Of a DNA stretch of 38,139 nucleotides, positions 20,361 to 28,096 are shown one piece after another. The position numbers were made by a program, and so were the translations under genes. The notes beneath the pieces are model-generated. The model searched no databases. It was given only the letters and a program-made list of their open reading frames with translations, and was not told where the DNA came from. How positions within the stretch are numbered: position 1 is the first letter of the stretch; each line of letters starts with the position of its first letter. Origin of the DNA: Phycisphaerae bacterium (GTDB lineage: Bacteria > Planctomycetota > Phycisphaerae > Sedimentisphaerales > Anaerohalosphaeraceae); assembly GCA_014859965.1 (NCBI GenBank), contig JACZKQ010000157.1, positions 1 through 38,139 of the forward strand, given 5' to 3'.

Positions 20361-22454
20361 TCAGTATGGCCAGTCGCATCCGGGGATCGACGGATCGTTG
20401 CACTTGGCCCAATTGAGCGCGAAGACCGCCAGATCATACAGATCGACCTTGCAGTCGGGTACGCCTGCCGGGCCGGTGAAATCGCCCAGCATCGCCAGTC
20501 CGTCGGCGATCACGTCCGCGCACGTCGGGCTTGTAACTGTAATGGTGATCGTGTCGGAACTCTCGGCCATGCCGTCGTCGGCCGTGATCTGCAGCAGATA
20601 GCTGCCGGCCATGCTGAACGAAATCGTCGGGTCCAGCCGCGTGGTGCCCGTGATGAAGGTGACCTGCCCCTCGGGCGGGCTTGCCTGCACCAGCGACCAG
20701 CTGACGTCGGCGCTCTCCGGCTTCCCGTCATCTACGAGCGTCGCGCCCAGCGTCAGCGCGCCCGCCTGCATCTGGAACGTCACGTCCGGGCCTGCGTTGA
20801 TATAAGGTACGAGGTTGATGCCTTCGCTCGCCAGCGCCGCTATCTCCGCGTCGCTCAGGGCGTACGTATAAACACGGACATCGTCGATCGCGCCCTTCCA
20901 TGTGCGATAGCCGTCACCCGCCGTGTCGGCGTTTCCGCCGATCATGATCGGCACAGTTTCGAGGGCGACGGGTCCGCCTCCGACGCCGGAAACGTCGAGG
21001 ATACCGTCCACGTACACCTTGATGGTCTTGCCGTCATAAGTGCCGGCCACGTGGTGCCATTGTCCGTCATTGACATTCCTCGTCCCTTCCGCCCTGACCG
21101 TCGCCAGATTCGGACGATTGCAGAAGAAGCCCACCGTGTTGGTGTTCCGCACGCGAGCCAGTCTCCACGAATGATCGCCGTGGGAGAGAATCGTATCCCA
21201 TTGCCTGTCGGTGAACGGGTCAGCCTTGATCCAGGCGGTCGCCGTAATCTCATACTGAAGATCCGCAAAATTAGGATCGCTGAGCGCAGTGACATTCGGA
21301 TCGACTGCGATTTCAACCGGTTTGCCGAGGGCGTCCACAACACCCCCGAACCACAGTGCGCTGTTGGGATTGGCGCCTTCGATCCAGCCGGCCACCCAGT
21401 TCGGGTCCGCCGCGGCCGTATCGGCGAATGCGCCGTTATAGCCCGTCGCCCCGTCTAACACCACGCTGCCGCCGTTCTCTTCCAAGGCCCAGTGCGCCAG
21501 CAGGAAGTCATCCGTTGCCGGGTCCTTGACGCGGATGGTAACCGTCGCCAGGCTCTCTTTGCCGTCGCGGACTTCGGGCCCGAGCGGGCCGTCGATCACG
21601 CTGACCTGGAATCGGTACACGCCCTTTTCCACAAAGCTGATCACCGGATCCTCGGCAGTCGCGTCGTCAATAATCGCTGTGGCGGGCCCGGACAATTGCG
21701 TCCACGAGTAGCTCAGGCCAATAGCGTTGCCGGTCGGATCTTCCGGATCGCACCCGCCGACATACGGCTTGCCGTCATCGGTTGCCGTCAGGTTCAGTTG
21801 AATCGAACCATCCACAGCCAGATTGACGGTCTGGTACGACTCAAGCTGTAAGCTGGGCGCGACGTTGAAACACGGATCGACTTTCGAAACGATCAGGGCG
21901 TTAACGAAGGCCCAATGCTGACCGCTGGTGTGGCTGGGCCCCTGTGCGCCCACTAATACCAATTTTCCCTGCGCGTCGCTGACCGCCTGACCGCGGTGGC
22001 CGGTGTCCGCCCACGATGCCGGGGCAGCGCTGCCGTTAAACGTAGTCTGCAACATGGGCTGGCCGTTGCCGGTCCATGCCGCGTTGCGGACGCTGCCGCT
22101 GCTGGTGTCCCATGCGTAAATTGTTACGTCGTAAAGTGTAAGCGGCTCTAACCCTGCCAACGTAAAGGTGACGTTGCTCTGATTGCCAAAGATGAAATCC
22201 ATGATCATCTGGTCAAAGCCCGTGCCGGTGGGTGCAGTGCGGCGTCTCGCCAGGAGCGTTCCGGCGACGGTCACCGTGACGCCGTTAAACACCTTTCCGC
22301 TGTCGGCGATCGTGAAGGCCGTATAACCCGGCTCCAACTCGCCCGCCGCCGTGGAATTGCCCACGTCCAGCTTCAGAACCTCCTGCGCCTCAGCCACAGG
22401 CAGCGCAATAGCCGTCAACAGCAGCACACATAAAAAATATGTTCGCGTCTTCAT
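20361..22454 (-). CDS. Secreted LamG/PKD-like protein with dockerin-like C-terminus
   Basis: 697 residues: signal peptide (1-23), N-terminal beta domain (25-191) clearly homologous to residues 34-200 of the CotH protein (both begin VLKLDV, carry RRR before TG and end with HWAFVN), PKD-like domain (200-310), LamG/concanavalin-like domain (318-545, with WHHVAGTYDGKTIKVYVDG and GAIDDVRVYTYALSDAEI), second PKD-like domain (550-641) and a C-terminal CADVIADGL segment followed by DCKVDLYDLAVFALNWAKC, a planctomycete-style dockerin-like end with an altered first EF loop. Strong ribosome site AGAGGAG before ATG. Likely extracellular, perhaps carbohydrate binding; no catalytic domain is visible. Confidence 0.88.
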   Translation of the reverse strand: MKTRTYFLCVLLLTAIALPVAEAQEVLKLDVGNSTAAGELEPGYTAFTIADSGKVFNGVTVTVAGTLLARRRTAPTGTGFDQMIMDFIFGNQSNVTFTLAGLEPLTLYDVTIYAWDTSSGSVRNAAWTGNGQPMLQTTFNGSAAPASWADTGHRGQAVSDAQGKLVLVGAQGPSHTSGQHWAFVNALIVSKVDPCFNVAPSLQLESYQTVNLAVDGSIQLNLTATDDGKPYVGGCDPEDPTGNAIGLSYSWTQLSGPATAIIDDATAEDPVISFVEKGVYRFQVSVIDGPLGPEVRDGKESLATVTIRVKDPATDDFLLAHWALEENGGSVVLDGATGYNGAFADTAAADPNWVAGWIEGANPNSALWFGGVVDALGKPVEIAVDPNVTALSDPNFADLQYEITATAWIKADPFTDRQWDTILSHGDHSWRLARVRNTNTVGFFCNRPNLATVRAEGTRNVNDGQWHHVAGTYDGKTIKVYVDGILDVSGVGGGPVALETVPIMIGGNADTAGDGYRTWKGAIDDVRVYTYALSDAEIAALASEGINLVPYINAGPDVTFQMQAGALTLGATLVDDGKPESADVSWSLVQASPPEGQVTFITGTTRLDPTISFSMAGSYLLQITADDGMAESSDTITITVTSPTCADVIADGLAMLGDFTGPAGVPDCKVDLYDLAVFALNWAKCNDPSIPGCDWPY

Positions 22455-22611
22455 TCAATTCTCCTCTTTAAAAGAATAAACACCTGAGCAAGCCGATCAC
22501 CGCGGATTCAGCTTATATATTTTTTCTGTGCATGAGGCGGCCACGCAATCGCCGTGCCGCTGCCTGCGAAGGTTCTTAGCTCCGGATGCCCACCTCCGTA
22601 CTCACACGTGG

Positions 22612-23448
22612 CTAATTGGCAGGGCGCGGCAGCGGCACCGCGTACCCGCGCACCATGTACTCCAAATCCGGATTGCCCGGCTGATCCCGAGGCACGCTGG
22701 TCCGGTCCTCCGCGTAGTCAAGGGTCCGTTGATCCCTCCACCGGATCTTCTCCGCATGCCCGTCAAGGAAGGATAACGTGCTCCGCCAATTGTGCCACAC
22801 GGACATGGTATTCCACCAACCGGCCCCGCTGCCGCTGCCCAACTGCCATGAACCGCCGTTGCAGTTTGAACCGGCGCCGTCGTAATATTCCTCTACAAAG
22901 ACATAAGTCAGGGGCACATTTCTCCTGACGTCTCCAAGCTTCTTAACGTGATATCGGGGAACGCTCAAATTGAGCGTGACTTCCTCCCCGTTCAGCCCGC
23001 CTTGAACATTGTAGCTTCTGTACATCTTGTAATCAAGCGAATTGCCCAGATGCGTGCCAATCTTAAACCGTTTATCGCTGGGGCAATGATATAGTTTGTA
23101 GTTCTCGGTGTACGGGTAGAGAACTCCGTTTTCAAAGCCCCTGATCCGGTCTTCGAGGGTCACATTTTGCCCGACAGCATAAACTTTGGTGCCGTCGGTA
23201 AGTGTCGGCGGATGAGTCCACGCATAGGGCTGGTTCGGCCGCACATCCGCCACAGGAAGTTCGCCGTCATTGTCTTCAATGTAAAGCTTGTATGCCAGTA
23301 TCAAACCCCTCTGGTGCGACAGGCACACCGCCCCGGTCGCCTGCTCCTTGGCGATCTGAAGCGCCGGCACCAGCACCGCCAGTAGAACGCCGATAATGGC
23401 GATAACGACGAGGAGTTCGATAAGGGTGAATGCGCGCCTGTGCTCCAT
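22612..23448 (-). CDS. Type II secretion-like pseudopilin with H-X9-DG motif
   Basis: 278 residues starting MEHRRAFTLIELLVVIAIIG, the class III prepilin cleavage site and hydrophobic helix, processed by a prepilin peptidase between the residues before FTLIE. The mature part contains CPSDKRF and, near the C-terminus, His followed after nine residues by Asp-Gly (in HNWRSTLSFLDGH), the H-X9-DG motif of a large planctomycete family. The start at 23448 is chosen because GGAGGA lies just upstream and the prepilin leader must be short; the open frame runs 69 residues further but crosses the promoter. Members occur in many copies per genome and their role (surface filament or secretion) is not established. 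Confidence 0.92.
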   Translation of the reverse strand: MEHRRAFTLIELLVVIAIIGVLLAVLVPALQIAKEQATGAVCLSHQRGLILAYKLYIEDNDGELPVADVRPNQPYAWTHPPTLTDGTKVYAVGQNVTLEDRIRGFENGVLYPYTENYKLYHCPSDKRFKIGTHLGNSLDYKMYRSYNVQGGLNGEEVTLNLSVPRYHVKKLGDVRRNVPLTYVFVEEYYDGAGSNCNGGSWQLGSGSGAGWWNTMSVWHNWRSTLSFLDGHAEKIRWRDQRTLDYAEDRTSVPRDQPGNPDLEYMVRGYAVPLPRPAN

Positions 23449-23542
23449 GGGTCCTCCGAATTCTGCTTGTTGGCTCCGTTCTTCACTTCGCTTCTCGGTT
23501 GCCGGGTCTTGAGCCCGGGTCAAGCAACCGAATACAGATGCC

Positions 23543-23572
23543 ATTATAGCACAGAAGGGGGTGCCGATGCAA
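23543..23572 (-). promoter_or_regulatory. Promoter of the pseudopilin gene
   Basis: Minus strand perfect TATAAT (complement of 23543-23548), 18 bases from a weaker TTGCAT (complement of 23567-23572). Its position downstream of the longest possible start supports the shorter gene model. The gap 23449-23882 otherwise contains the structured repeat at 23601-23857. Confidence 0.65.
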
Positions 23573-23600
23573 GCGCCAAAAAAACCGACGCCCCGGCCAG

Positions 23601-23857
23601 GCATTCTCGACGTCCGCATCCCGAAACCCGCGCCCGCGGCGACCTCCGAGAACAAAACCGTTGCCCGGAGGTCAGAATGTAAAGCATCTTTTCGCCGAGG
23701 CGCAGCAAGTTTTGAGCATCTGCTCTGAAAAGAGCATGCGGTTACGCGCTTTTCATCATTCCGAATGTCCCGGCAGGGGACATGATTGACCGGGGCCCCG
23801 ACCGGTTTTTCTCGGTCCGCCGGCCGCCGCCTGCGCAGCGAGTTATGAGGAGAATGC
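23601..23857. repeat. Structured dispersed intergenic element, copy A
   Basis: Ends are GCATTCTC (23601-23608) and GAGAATGC (23850-23857). Inside lie a CCGC/GCGG hairpin (23614-23617 with 23636-23639) with CCCGAAACCC in its loop, a perfect GACCTCCG/CGGAGGTC stem (23641-23648 with 23666-23673), a bulged hairpin capped by GAAA (23716-23739), and TGTCCC/GGGACA (23766-23771 with 23777-23782). The right part (GGGGCCCCGACCGGTTTT, then GCGAGTTATGAGGAGAATGC) is nearly identical to copy B. AAAACCGACGCC flanks it at 23581-23592 and 23868-23879. It sits between the pseudopilin and PEP-CTERM genes. Confidence 0.8.
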
Positions 23858-23882
23858 TTTTGCCCTGAAAACCGACGCCGCC

Positions 23883-24917
23883 TTACCGCCTGCGTCGAAG
23901 CAGCATGAGCGCTCCTGTGGTCAGCAGCGACAGGGTGCCGGGTTCGGGAACAATTTCCCAGTCCAGCCTCACACCGTCTGCCGCCGTCACAGCAAACGCG
24001 AGGGTGTTATCGAAGTCCGCCCACGTCTTCGAGTCGTTTGCGGCGTCAATATAGAGAGACAAGAACCCCTCGAAGTCCAGCGTGTGCCCTACAATCGCCT
24101 CGAACTCCAGGGTCAGCATGCCCGTGTCGAAGTGACGCCCTTCCTGATAGTGAAAAGACTCGCTGAGTTCCTCCCTTTCACCCCAGGCACGGTGGGAATG
24201 CCCAGTGTCGATGTTGCTCGCTGTATCCCAGGATTCATCCCAGAAGCCGTAGTAGCTGTATTGCCAGTGGGGCTTGGAAACGTCATACGCCTCCAGTTCG
24301 CTCGACGCCCCGAAGGAAGCCAGCGCTGGCGACCACCAACCCTCGCCCGTGTCGATCTGGATCGCGTAATCATGGACACTCAAACCTGCATCCATCTCGG
24401 CGTGACTCCACCCCTTTCCCGGCCAAGAGGTCGCTTCCGCATGCATGGAGCCGTCCAGCCGAATCTTGATCGTCAGCGTCGTCGTGTCGCCCAGGGCGAG
24501 CCCCGAACTGCCCGGAGAAACCGTTACGCGGTTTGAAACCTCGGTGGATATCCGGGCATCCGACAGATGCGTATTCGCCGGCGTGGAATAGACATGGGCG
24601 GAGACGCCCATCTTCAGGTTGGCCGCGTCGGCATGTGCAGTCGTCAGGCCGAAGGATTCGCCGTTCGCTATCGACCAGCCCGATCCCACGCCGCCCGAAA
24701 AGGACTGGTAATGCACATGCGCATCAGCGGTATCGCCGGCATCTTTGGATACGTAGGCCCCATCCTGGTAATAATTGATCGAGCTGTAGTACGCCACACC
24801 CGCCGCCGCCGGCGATGATTGGAGCAGCAGGGCCAGCACGGCCGCCGCCGCCAAACACACGCCCCGCACGCCGAAACCCTCACGCCGCCCATTCCGTTTC
24901 ACATACGCACTTTTCAT
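23883..24917 (-). CDS. PEP-CTERM sorting domain protein
   Basis: 344 residues exported by the Sec route (hydrophobic VCLAAAAVLALLLQSSPAAA), a middle part rich in His, Ser and Tyr with no recognised domain, and a C-terminus VPEPGTLSLL, a hydrophobic helix and RRRR. That is the PEP-CTERM signal, recognised by an exosortase and linked to exopolysaccharide-associated surface proteins. Start placed at the ATG at 24917, which has GGGAGA eight bases upstream; the upstream extension of 12 residues is charged and unlikely. Own promoter at 25052-25081. No exosortase gene is in the window. Confidence 0.88.
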   Translation of the reverse strand: MKSAYVKRNGRREGFGVRGVCLAAAAVLALLLQSSPAAAGVAYYSSINYYQDGAYVSKDAGDTADAHVHYQSFSGGVGSGWSIANGESFGLTTAHADAANLKMGVSAHVYSTPANTHLSDARISTEVSNRVTVSPGSSGLALGDTTTLTIKIRLDGSMHAEATSWPGKGWSHAEMDAGLSVHDYAIQIDTGEGWWSPALASFGASSELEAYDVSKPHWQYSYYGFWDESWDTASNIDTGHSHRAWGEREELSESFHYQEGRHFDTGMLTLEFEAIVGHTLDFEGFLSLYIDAANDSKTWADFDNTLAFAVTAADGVRLDWEIVPEPGTLSLLTTGALMLLRRRR

Positions 24918-25051
24918 CACAATCTTCTCCCTGGTTCTATTTCGTACCGACACACCGCCGACCTAAAAAAAAGACGCAAAACGTCCACAGAAACATAAAG
25001 TTTTAGTGAAATGCTCCATCCAAAAGCTGACCTGCTCCTAAAGCAACCAAC

Positions 25052-25081
25052 ACTATACCAAAACTCCCCTTGCCCCGTCAA
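25052..25081 (-). promoter_or_regulatory. Promoter of the PEP-CTERM gene
   Basis: Minus strand TTGACG (complement of 25076-25081), 18 bases, TATAGT (complement of 25052-25057). The leader to the ATG at 24917 is about 125 bases. Confidence 0.72.
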
Positions 25082-25129
25082 AACAAATTAATTAACAAAC
25101 TAACTGAATTAAAGTTACATGGTGGGGGC

Positions 25130-25227
25130 GTTGAAAAGTAAGAGCAAGACATGCCCTGCCCTTGACGCACTCGCGGATTGTAGGGGCACCCCTTGCGGGT
25201 GCCCTCGTGCCGACAGACTTTTTCAAC
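25130..25227. mobile_element. 98-bp MITE-like inverted-repeat element
   Basis: Ends are GTTGAAAAGT (25130-25139) and ACTTTTTCAAC (25217-25227), inverted copies differing by one A. Inside is a GTAGGGGCACCC hairpin: GGGCACCC (25184-25191) with GGGTGCCC (25197-25204) and a 5-base loop. There is no transposase, so if mobile it would move in trans. Similar GTTGAAAA ends occur on insertion sequences, from memory. Confidence 0.5.
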
Positions 25228-25373
25228 AGCCTTTTGGTGCCTCTTCTTAACCTGCCATACTGAAGCACCTGCCCGACAATGCCCAGAGGGTCAATCCCGT
25301 ATTCCAGAAGGTGTCGTCCCCGCAGCCAAAGAGGTCGTCGCTGTCGGCGAACATCGGCCCTCTCCGCGCCTGA

Positions 25374-26012
25374 TCAGCGGCGGGTTCGCAGCCATTCCTG
25401 CGCGACGATGGCCAGGTCAAGAAGGTTAACGATGCCGTCTCCGGTAACGTCGCTGATGAGGAGGTCTGCACCTGAGTAGTTCCACGTGTCGGACGCTGTG
25501 ATACCGCCGTCCTCGAAGATCCACTCGATGCTTTGATAGACGAAGGAGACATGCTCCCTTTCCTTGTGCTCCGCGTTGTCGGGGTACCTGTTATTGAGCA
25601 TCTCCTGCTGGATGCTCACGATGCGGGCGTTGTACAGCAGGACCGTATAATACTGCACCTCTTTGCCCGTTGCCGAGGGCTGCCAGTAGCGAAGTTCGAA
25701 CCGCGTGAGCCTCTCATTGTCGACGAGAGCCTTCATCAGGAGGGGCGTCGACTTATCGATTTCCTTCGTGATCCTGAGGGGCTCGTGCTGGCGTTTTCCC
25801 GTAGTCAGGCCGCTTGCGGGGTCGCGTGCGGCAAAGACTTCGTGGCTGGTCGCAATGACCATGATGGAGTCTTCTCGCCCCGCCAGGGTGACGCTGCCCC
25901 TGATGTCGCCTTGATGTTCACCGGCCACACGCAGGAACGCATTAAGGGCCGCCAGGGAAGGCTCGGCGATGACGACGGCCGCAAGGACAACAAACAAAGC
26001 AATCTTTTTCAT
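25374..26012 (-). CDS. Hcp-family (type VI tube) fold protein with signal peptide and dockerin-like tail
   Basis: 212 residues. A Sec signal peptide (MKKIALFVVLAAVVIAEPSL) is followed by a domain with the Hcp pattern: AFLRV then GDIRGSVTL, TGKRQHEPLRITKEIDKSTP (71-90) with LLMKAL, FELRYWQ, VQYYTVLLYNARIVSI, and HVSFVYQSIEWIF. The C-terminus is a single dockerin-like EF hand, DVTGDGIVNLLDLAIVAQEW (188-207). Classical Hcp is cytoplasmic, has no signal and is thrown out by a type VI system; none of its partners is nearby, so this is more likely a secreted ring-forming or matrix protein that reuses the fold. Start chosen at 26012 with GGAGGA upstream; the open frame continues 121 residues further but through the promoter and the repeat element. 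Confidence 0.85.
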   Translation of the reverse strand: MKKIALFVVLAAVVIAEPSLAALNAFLRVAGEHQGDIRGSVTLAGREDSIMVIATSHEVFAARDPASGLTTGKRQHEPLRITKEIDKSTPLLMKALVDNERLTRFELRYWQPSATGKEVQYYTVLLYNARIVSIQQEMLNNRYPDNAEHKEREHVSFVYQSIEWIFEDGGITASDTWNYSGADLLISDVTGDGIVNLLDLAIVAQEWLRTRR

Positions 26013-26061
26013 TGAAATATCCTCCAGACAGAAAGCGGGTGCCGTTCGCCAAACAGATACT

Positions 26062-26090
26062 ATTATCCCGGAAATGCCCTTGGAAGTCAA
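26062..26090 (-). promoter_or_regulatory. Promoter of the Hcp-like gene
   Basis: Minus strand TTGACT (complement of 26085-26090), 17 bases, GATAAT (complement of 26062-26067). Leader about 45 bases. The remaining part of 26013-26411 is the structured repeat copy B. Confidence 0.82.
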
Positions 26091-26145
26091 GCACATTTCC
26101 GCGCGCGACAAGCCCCTGCATGCCTCGGGTTTGCCCAGGGCGGGC

Positions 26146-26329
26146 GCATTCTCCGGATGTCCGCAGCCCAAACCCAACCTGCGGCGACAATGGAGAGAAA
26201 AGCCGGTTGGGCAGAGGCCAAAATCAGGAGCATCTGTTCGCCGGGGGGGGGATTTTGGCCTCTGGGGCCCCGACCGGTTTTGCTCGGCCCTGGCGGCGGC
26301 GCCTGCCAAGCGAGTTATGAGGAGAATGC
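26146..26329. repeat. Structured dispersed intergenic element, copy B
   Basis: Ends are GCATTCTCC (26146-26154) and GGAGAATGC (26321-26329). A CCGCAG/CTGCGG hairpin (26161-26166 with 26179-26184) carries CCCAAACCC in its loop. A perfect 14-bp stem pairs 26212-26225 with 26251-26264 around a 25-base loop containing a run of G; an outer near-match GAGAAAAGCCGGT with ACCGGTTTTGCTC extends the fold. The right end is shared with copy A. Imperfect direct repeats CGGGTTTGCCC (26126-26136) and CGGGTTTGTCCC (26339-26350) flank it. Confidence 0.82.
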
Positions 26330-26411
26330 GTCGCCCTGCGGGTTTGTCCCATGATAGTGAACACGGGCCGAACAACAGCCCTCAAACCGATACCACTCGG
26401 TCTGGCGACCT

Positions 26412-28025
26412 TTACTTCACCTCGATAAAGTGAACGCTTTTGTCGATGTCGGCACTTGGTGAAATGCGCGGCGGCTTTCCGCTGGCGGTGGTAAGCCGGC
26501 CGACACGCAGCGTCCGGCACGGCTGGTACGGGAAGGGCCGTTCTGCCTGTTTGATCTCCTTGCCGCCGTCCGGATCGCTGAAGAAGTACAGGCCCTGGTA
26601 GTCCTTCGGGTGGTTCGAGTCGTCAACGAAGAGTCCGTCGATGGTTATATCGCGCGGCATGAAGCAGGGGTATCCAAAATCGTGCATGCCGTCGTTGCTT
26701 GTGTGTATCATCTGCGGTCGACTGGAATGTCCGGCGTTCGGAATCCAGCGGCAGTTGCGGATGACGACGTCGCCCTCCCATGTGCTGCCGTAATCGCTGC
26801 GAAAATTAATCAGCGAACTGCCGTACAACGTCGAATCCTCGACCGTCAGCACCCCGCGGCCGATGGCGTTTAGGCCCATATAGCCGAGGGTGCAGCGGCG
26901 GATCACATACTTCCCGGAGACCCCCATGTGCGTATCCATCCTGGAAAGCGTACAGTCCTCCAGCACGATGTTCTTGCAGAAGTTTGTGCCGATCACGCCC
27001 CACAGCGTGCGATCGTTGATGTTCTCCATGCGACAGCCGATCATGGTGAAATTCACGACGCTGTTGGCGCTATAGTCGTACGATCCCATGCTGACCGGCT
27101 TGCCCGCCGCTCCGATGGTTTTATAGGTTTTGTGAGCGGTAGCGAAGCAGTTGCGCAGCGTGATGTTGGCGCAACTGCCGACGCTTATAAAGCCCGAGTA
27201 AGGGTGCCCGACTTCGGTCTCGCCGACGACATAGTGCGTCAAACCGTCCACTTCCGTGTTGGAACGGCTCACCCTGATATTCCTGGCCCAGTAATTATAG
27301 CCGACCTCCTGCTTCATCCGATTCGCAATCGTGGTGAAGATGCCGCCGCGCAGAACAAGCCGCTTTTCGTCCATCGGATAGGCCTCCACGCGATCGACCG
27401 TGTCGTAGTCCCAGTCGATGTCGCCCTCGATACGGCCGTCCCGACGCAGGATGAAGCAGTCGCGCTGGCTTGTCCCCGAGTTCGCGTTGAGGCCGCGCCG
27501 GATATAACGTTTGATCTTATTGTTCGTCACCTGCACGTAGCAGTCATGCCGAGGCCGCACATCCAATTGCTTCTGGTCGCGTGTCAACCGCGCGATCTTG
27601 ATCTCCTCACGCCCAAGCAGCGAACGCACTTCGAACAGGGATTTTCTGTGATTCTCAACTTGTGTATCGTCAATGGTAAAACGTGACGTGCCCCAGTCGG
27701 TATCGGTGGCGATGATCGCGGTCAGCGCCTTGCGGCCCAGATGGTACGTCGCGTCCGGCCTTGTCTTGACGCGCAATCCGCGTGCATTGGCATGTTCATG
27801 CGCCTTGCAGATCGCCGGCAGATCATCGTGGACACCGTCGCCAACCGCACCGAACGCTTCATACGTGACAACCTCATCCTGAGAAGTTACATTGCCCGCC
27901 AACCCCGGCATCAATAGGGGCACGCTGCCGCTGTGACCTTTGAAACCCTCGGCGGCAGCCGAGAAGACTGACGCAGAGATTGCCATGATCCACAGGTGCA
28001 AGAGCATGTTTCGTTTGGAAATCAT
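26412..28025 (-). CDS. Secreted right-handed beta-helix protein (pectate-lyase-3-like)
   Basis: 537 residues with a signal peptide (LLHLWIMAISASVFSAAAEG). Shortly after it comes VTYEAFGAVGDGVHDDLPAI, the usual first turn of the pectate-lyase superfamily / GH28-like beta-helix proteins, in which the DGxxDD part stands near the N-cap. The middle and C-terminal parts have repeated IxLxNC and VxDSTL type rungs (for example ITLRNCFATA, IVLEDCTLSR, YVIRRCTLGY, LTVEDSTLYG). No family-specific catalytic set could be assigned, so polysaccharide lyase, hydrolase or pure binding are all open. ATG at 28025 chosen (AAGGG upstream) over a TTG one codon earlier. It follows the discoidin/CxxCH gene by about 70 bases, so they may be cotranscribed. 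Confidence 0.8.
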   Translation of the reverse strand: MISKRNMLLHLWIMAISASVFSAAAEGFKGHSGSVPLLMPGLAGNVTSQDEVVTYEAFGAVGDGVHDDLPAICKAHEHANARGLRVKTRPDATYHLGRKALTAIIATDTDWGTSRFTIDDTQVENHRKSLFEVRSLLGREEIKIARLTRDQKQLDVRPRHDCYVQVTNNKIKRYIRRGLNANSGTSQRDCFILRRDGRIEGDIDWDYDTVDRVEAYPMDEKRLVLRGGIFTTIANRMKQEVGYNYWARNIRVSRSNTEVDGLTHYVVGETEVGHPYSGFISVGSCANITLRNCFATAHKTYKTIGAAGKPVSMGSYDYSANSVVNFTMIGCRMENINDRTLWGVIGTNFCKNIVLEDCTLSRMDTHMGVSGKYVIRRCTLGYMGLNAIGRGVLTVEDSTLYGSSLINFRSDYGSTWEGDVVIRNCRWIPNAGHSSRPQMIHTSNDGMHDFGYPCFMPRDITIDGLFVDDSNHPKDYQGLYFFSDPDGGKEIKQAERPFPYQPCRTLRVGRLTTASGKPPRISPSADIDKSVHFIEVK

Positions 28026-28096
28026 CAAAATCCCTTCATAGACAGGAGATCAAATCTCAAGTTCCAGAGTTCTTCGACACAAGATTATCAGGACAG

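Larger units (their letters stand above)
24918..25373. other. Intergenic region with promoter and MITE-like repeat
   Basis: No gene is supported. It holds the leader and promoter of the PEP-CTERM gene, the inverted-repeat element 25130-25227, and a 3' part (25228-25373) in which I see nothing. The PEP-CTERM leader also has a short GACG/CGTC hairpin (24973-24985) followed on the minus strand by eight T, which resembles a weak attenuator. Confidence 0.6.

Noticed and set aside
22455..22611. Possible riboswitch before the LamG gene
   Set aside because: The sequence has some short inverted words but matches none of the riboswitch cores I know.
23449..23655. N-terminal extension of the pseudopilin frame
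   Set aside because: It would put 69 residues before the prepilin cleavage site and runs through the TATAAT promoter; GGAGGA precedes the internal ATG.
23601..23857. Integron attC site as an explanation of the structured element
   Set aside because: No RYYYAAC and GTTRRRY core pair is found at the ends; the closest, GTTATGA, does not fit, and no integrase gene is present.
25247..25552. 101-residue minus-strand open frame overlapping the end of the Hcp-like gene
   Set aside because: Mostly a shifted reading of the Hcp-like gene, with no ribosome site and no recognisable domain.
25374..26012. A type VI secretion locus
   Set aside because: Only an Hcp-fold domain is present; there is no sheath, baseplate, VgrG or ClpV gene, and the protein has a Sec signal.
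26013..26375. Upstream extension of the Hcp-like frame
   Set aside because: It translates the promoter and repeat copy B; the signal peptide and GGAGGA define the start at 26012.
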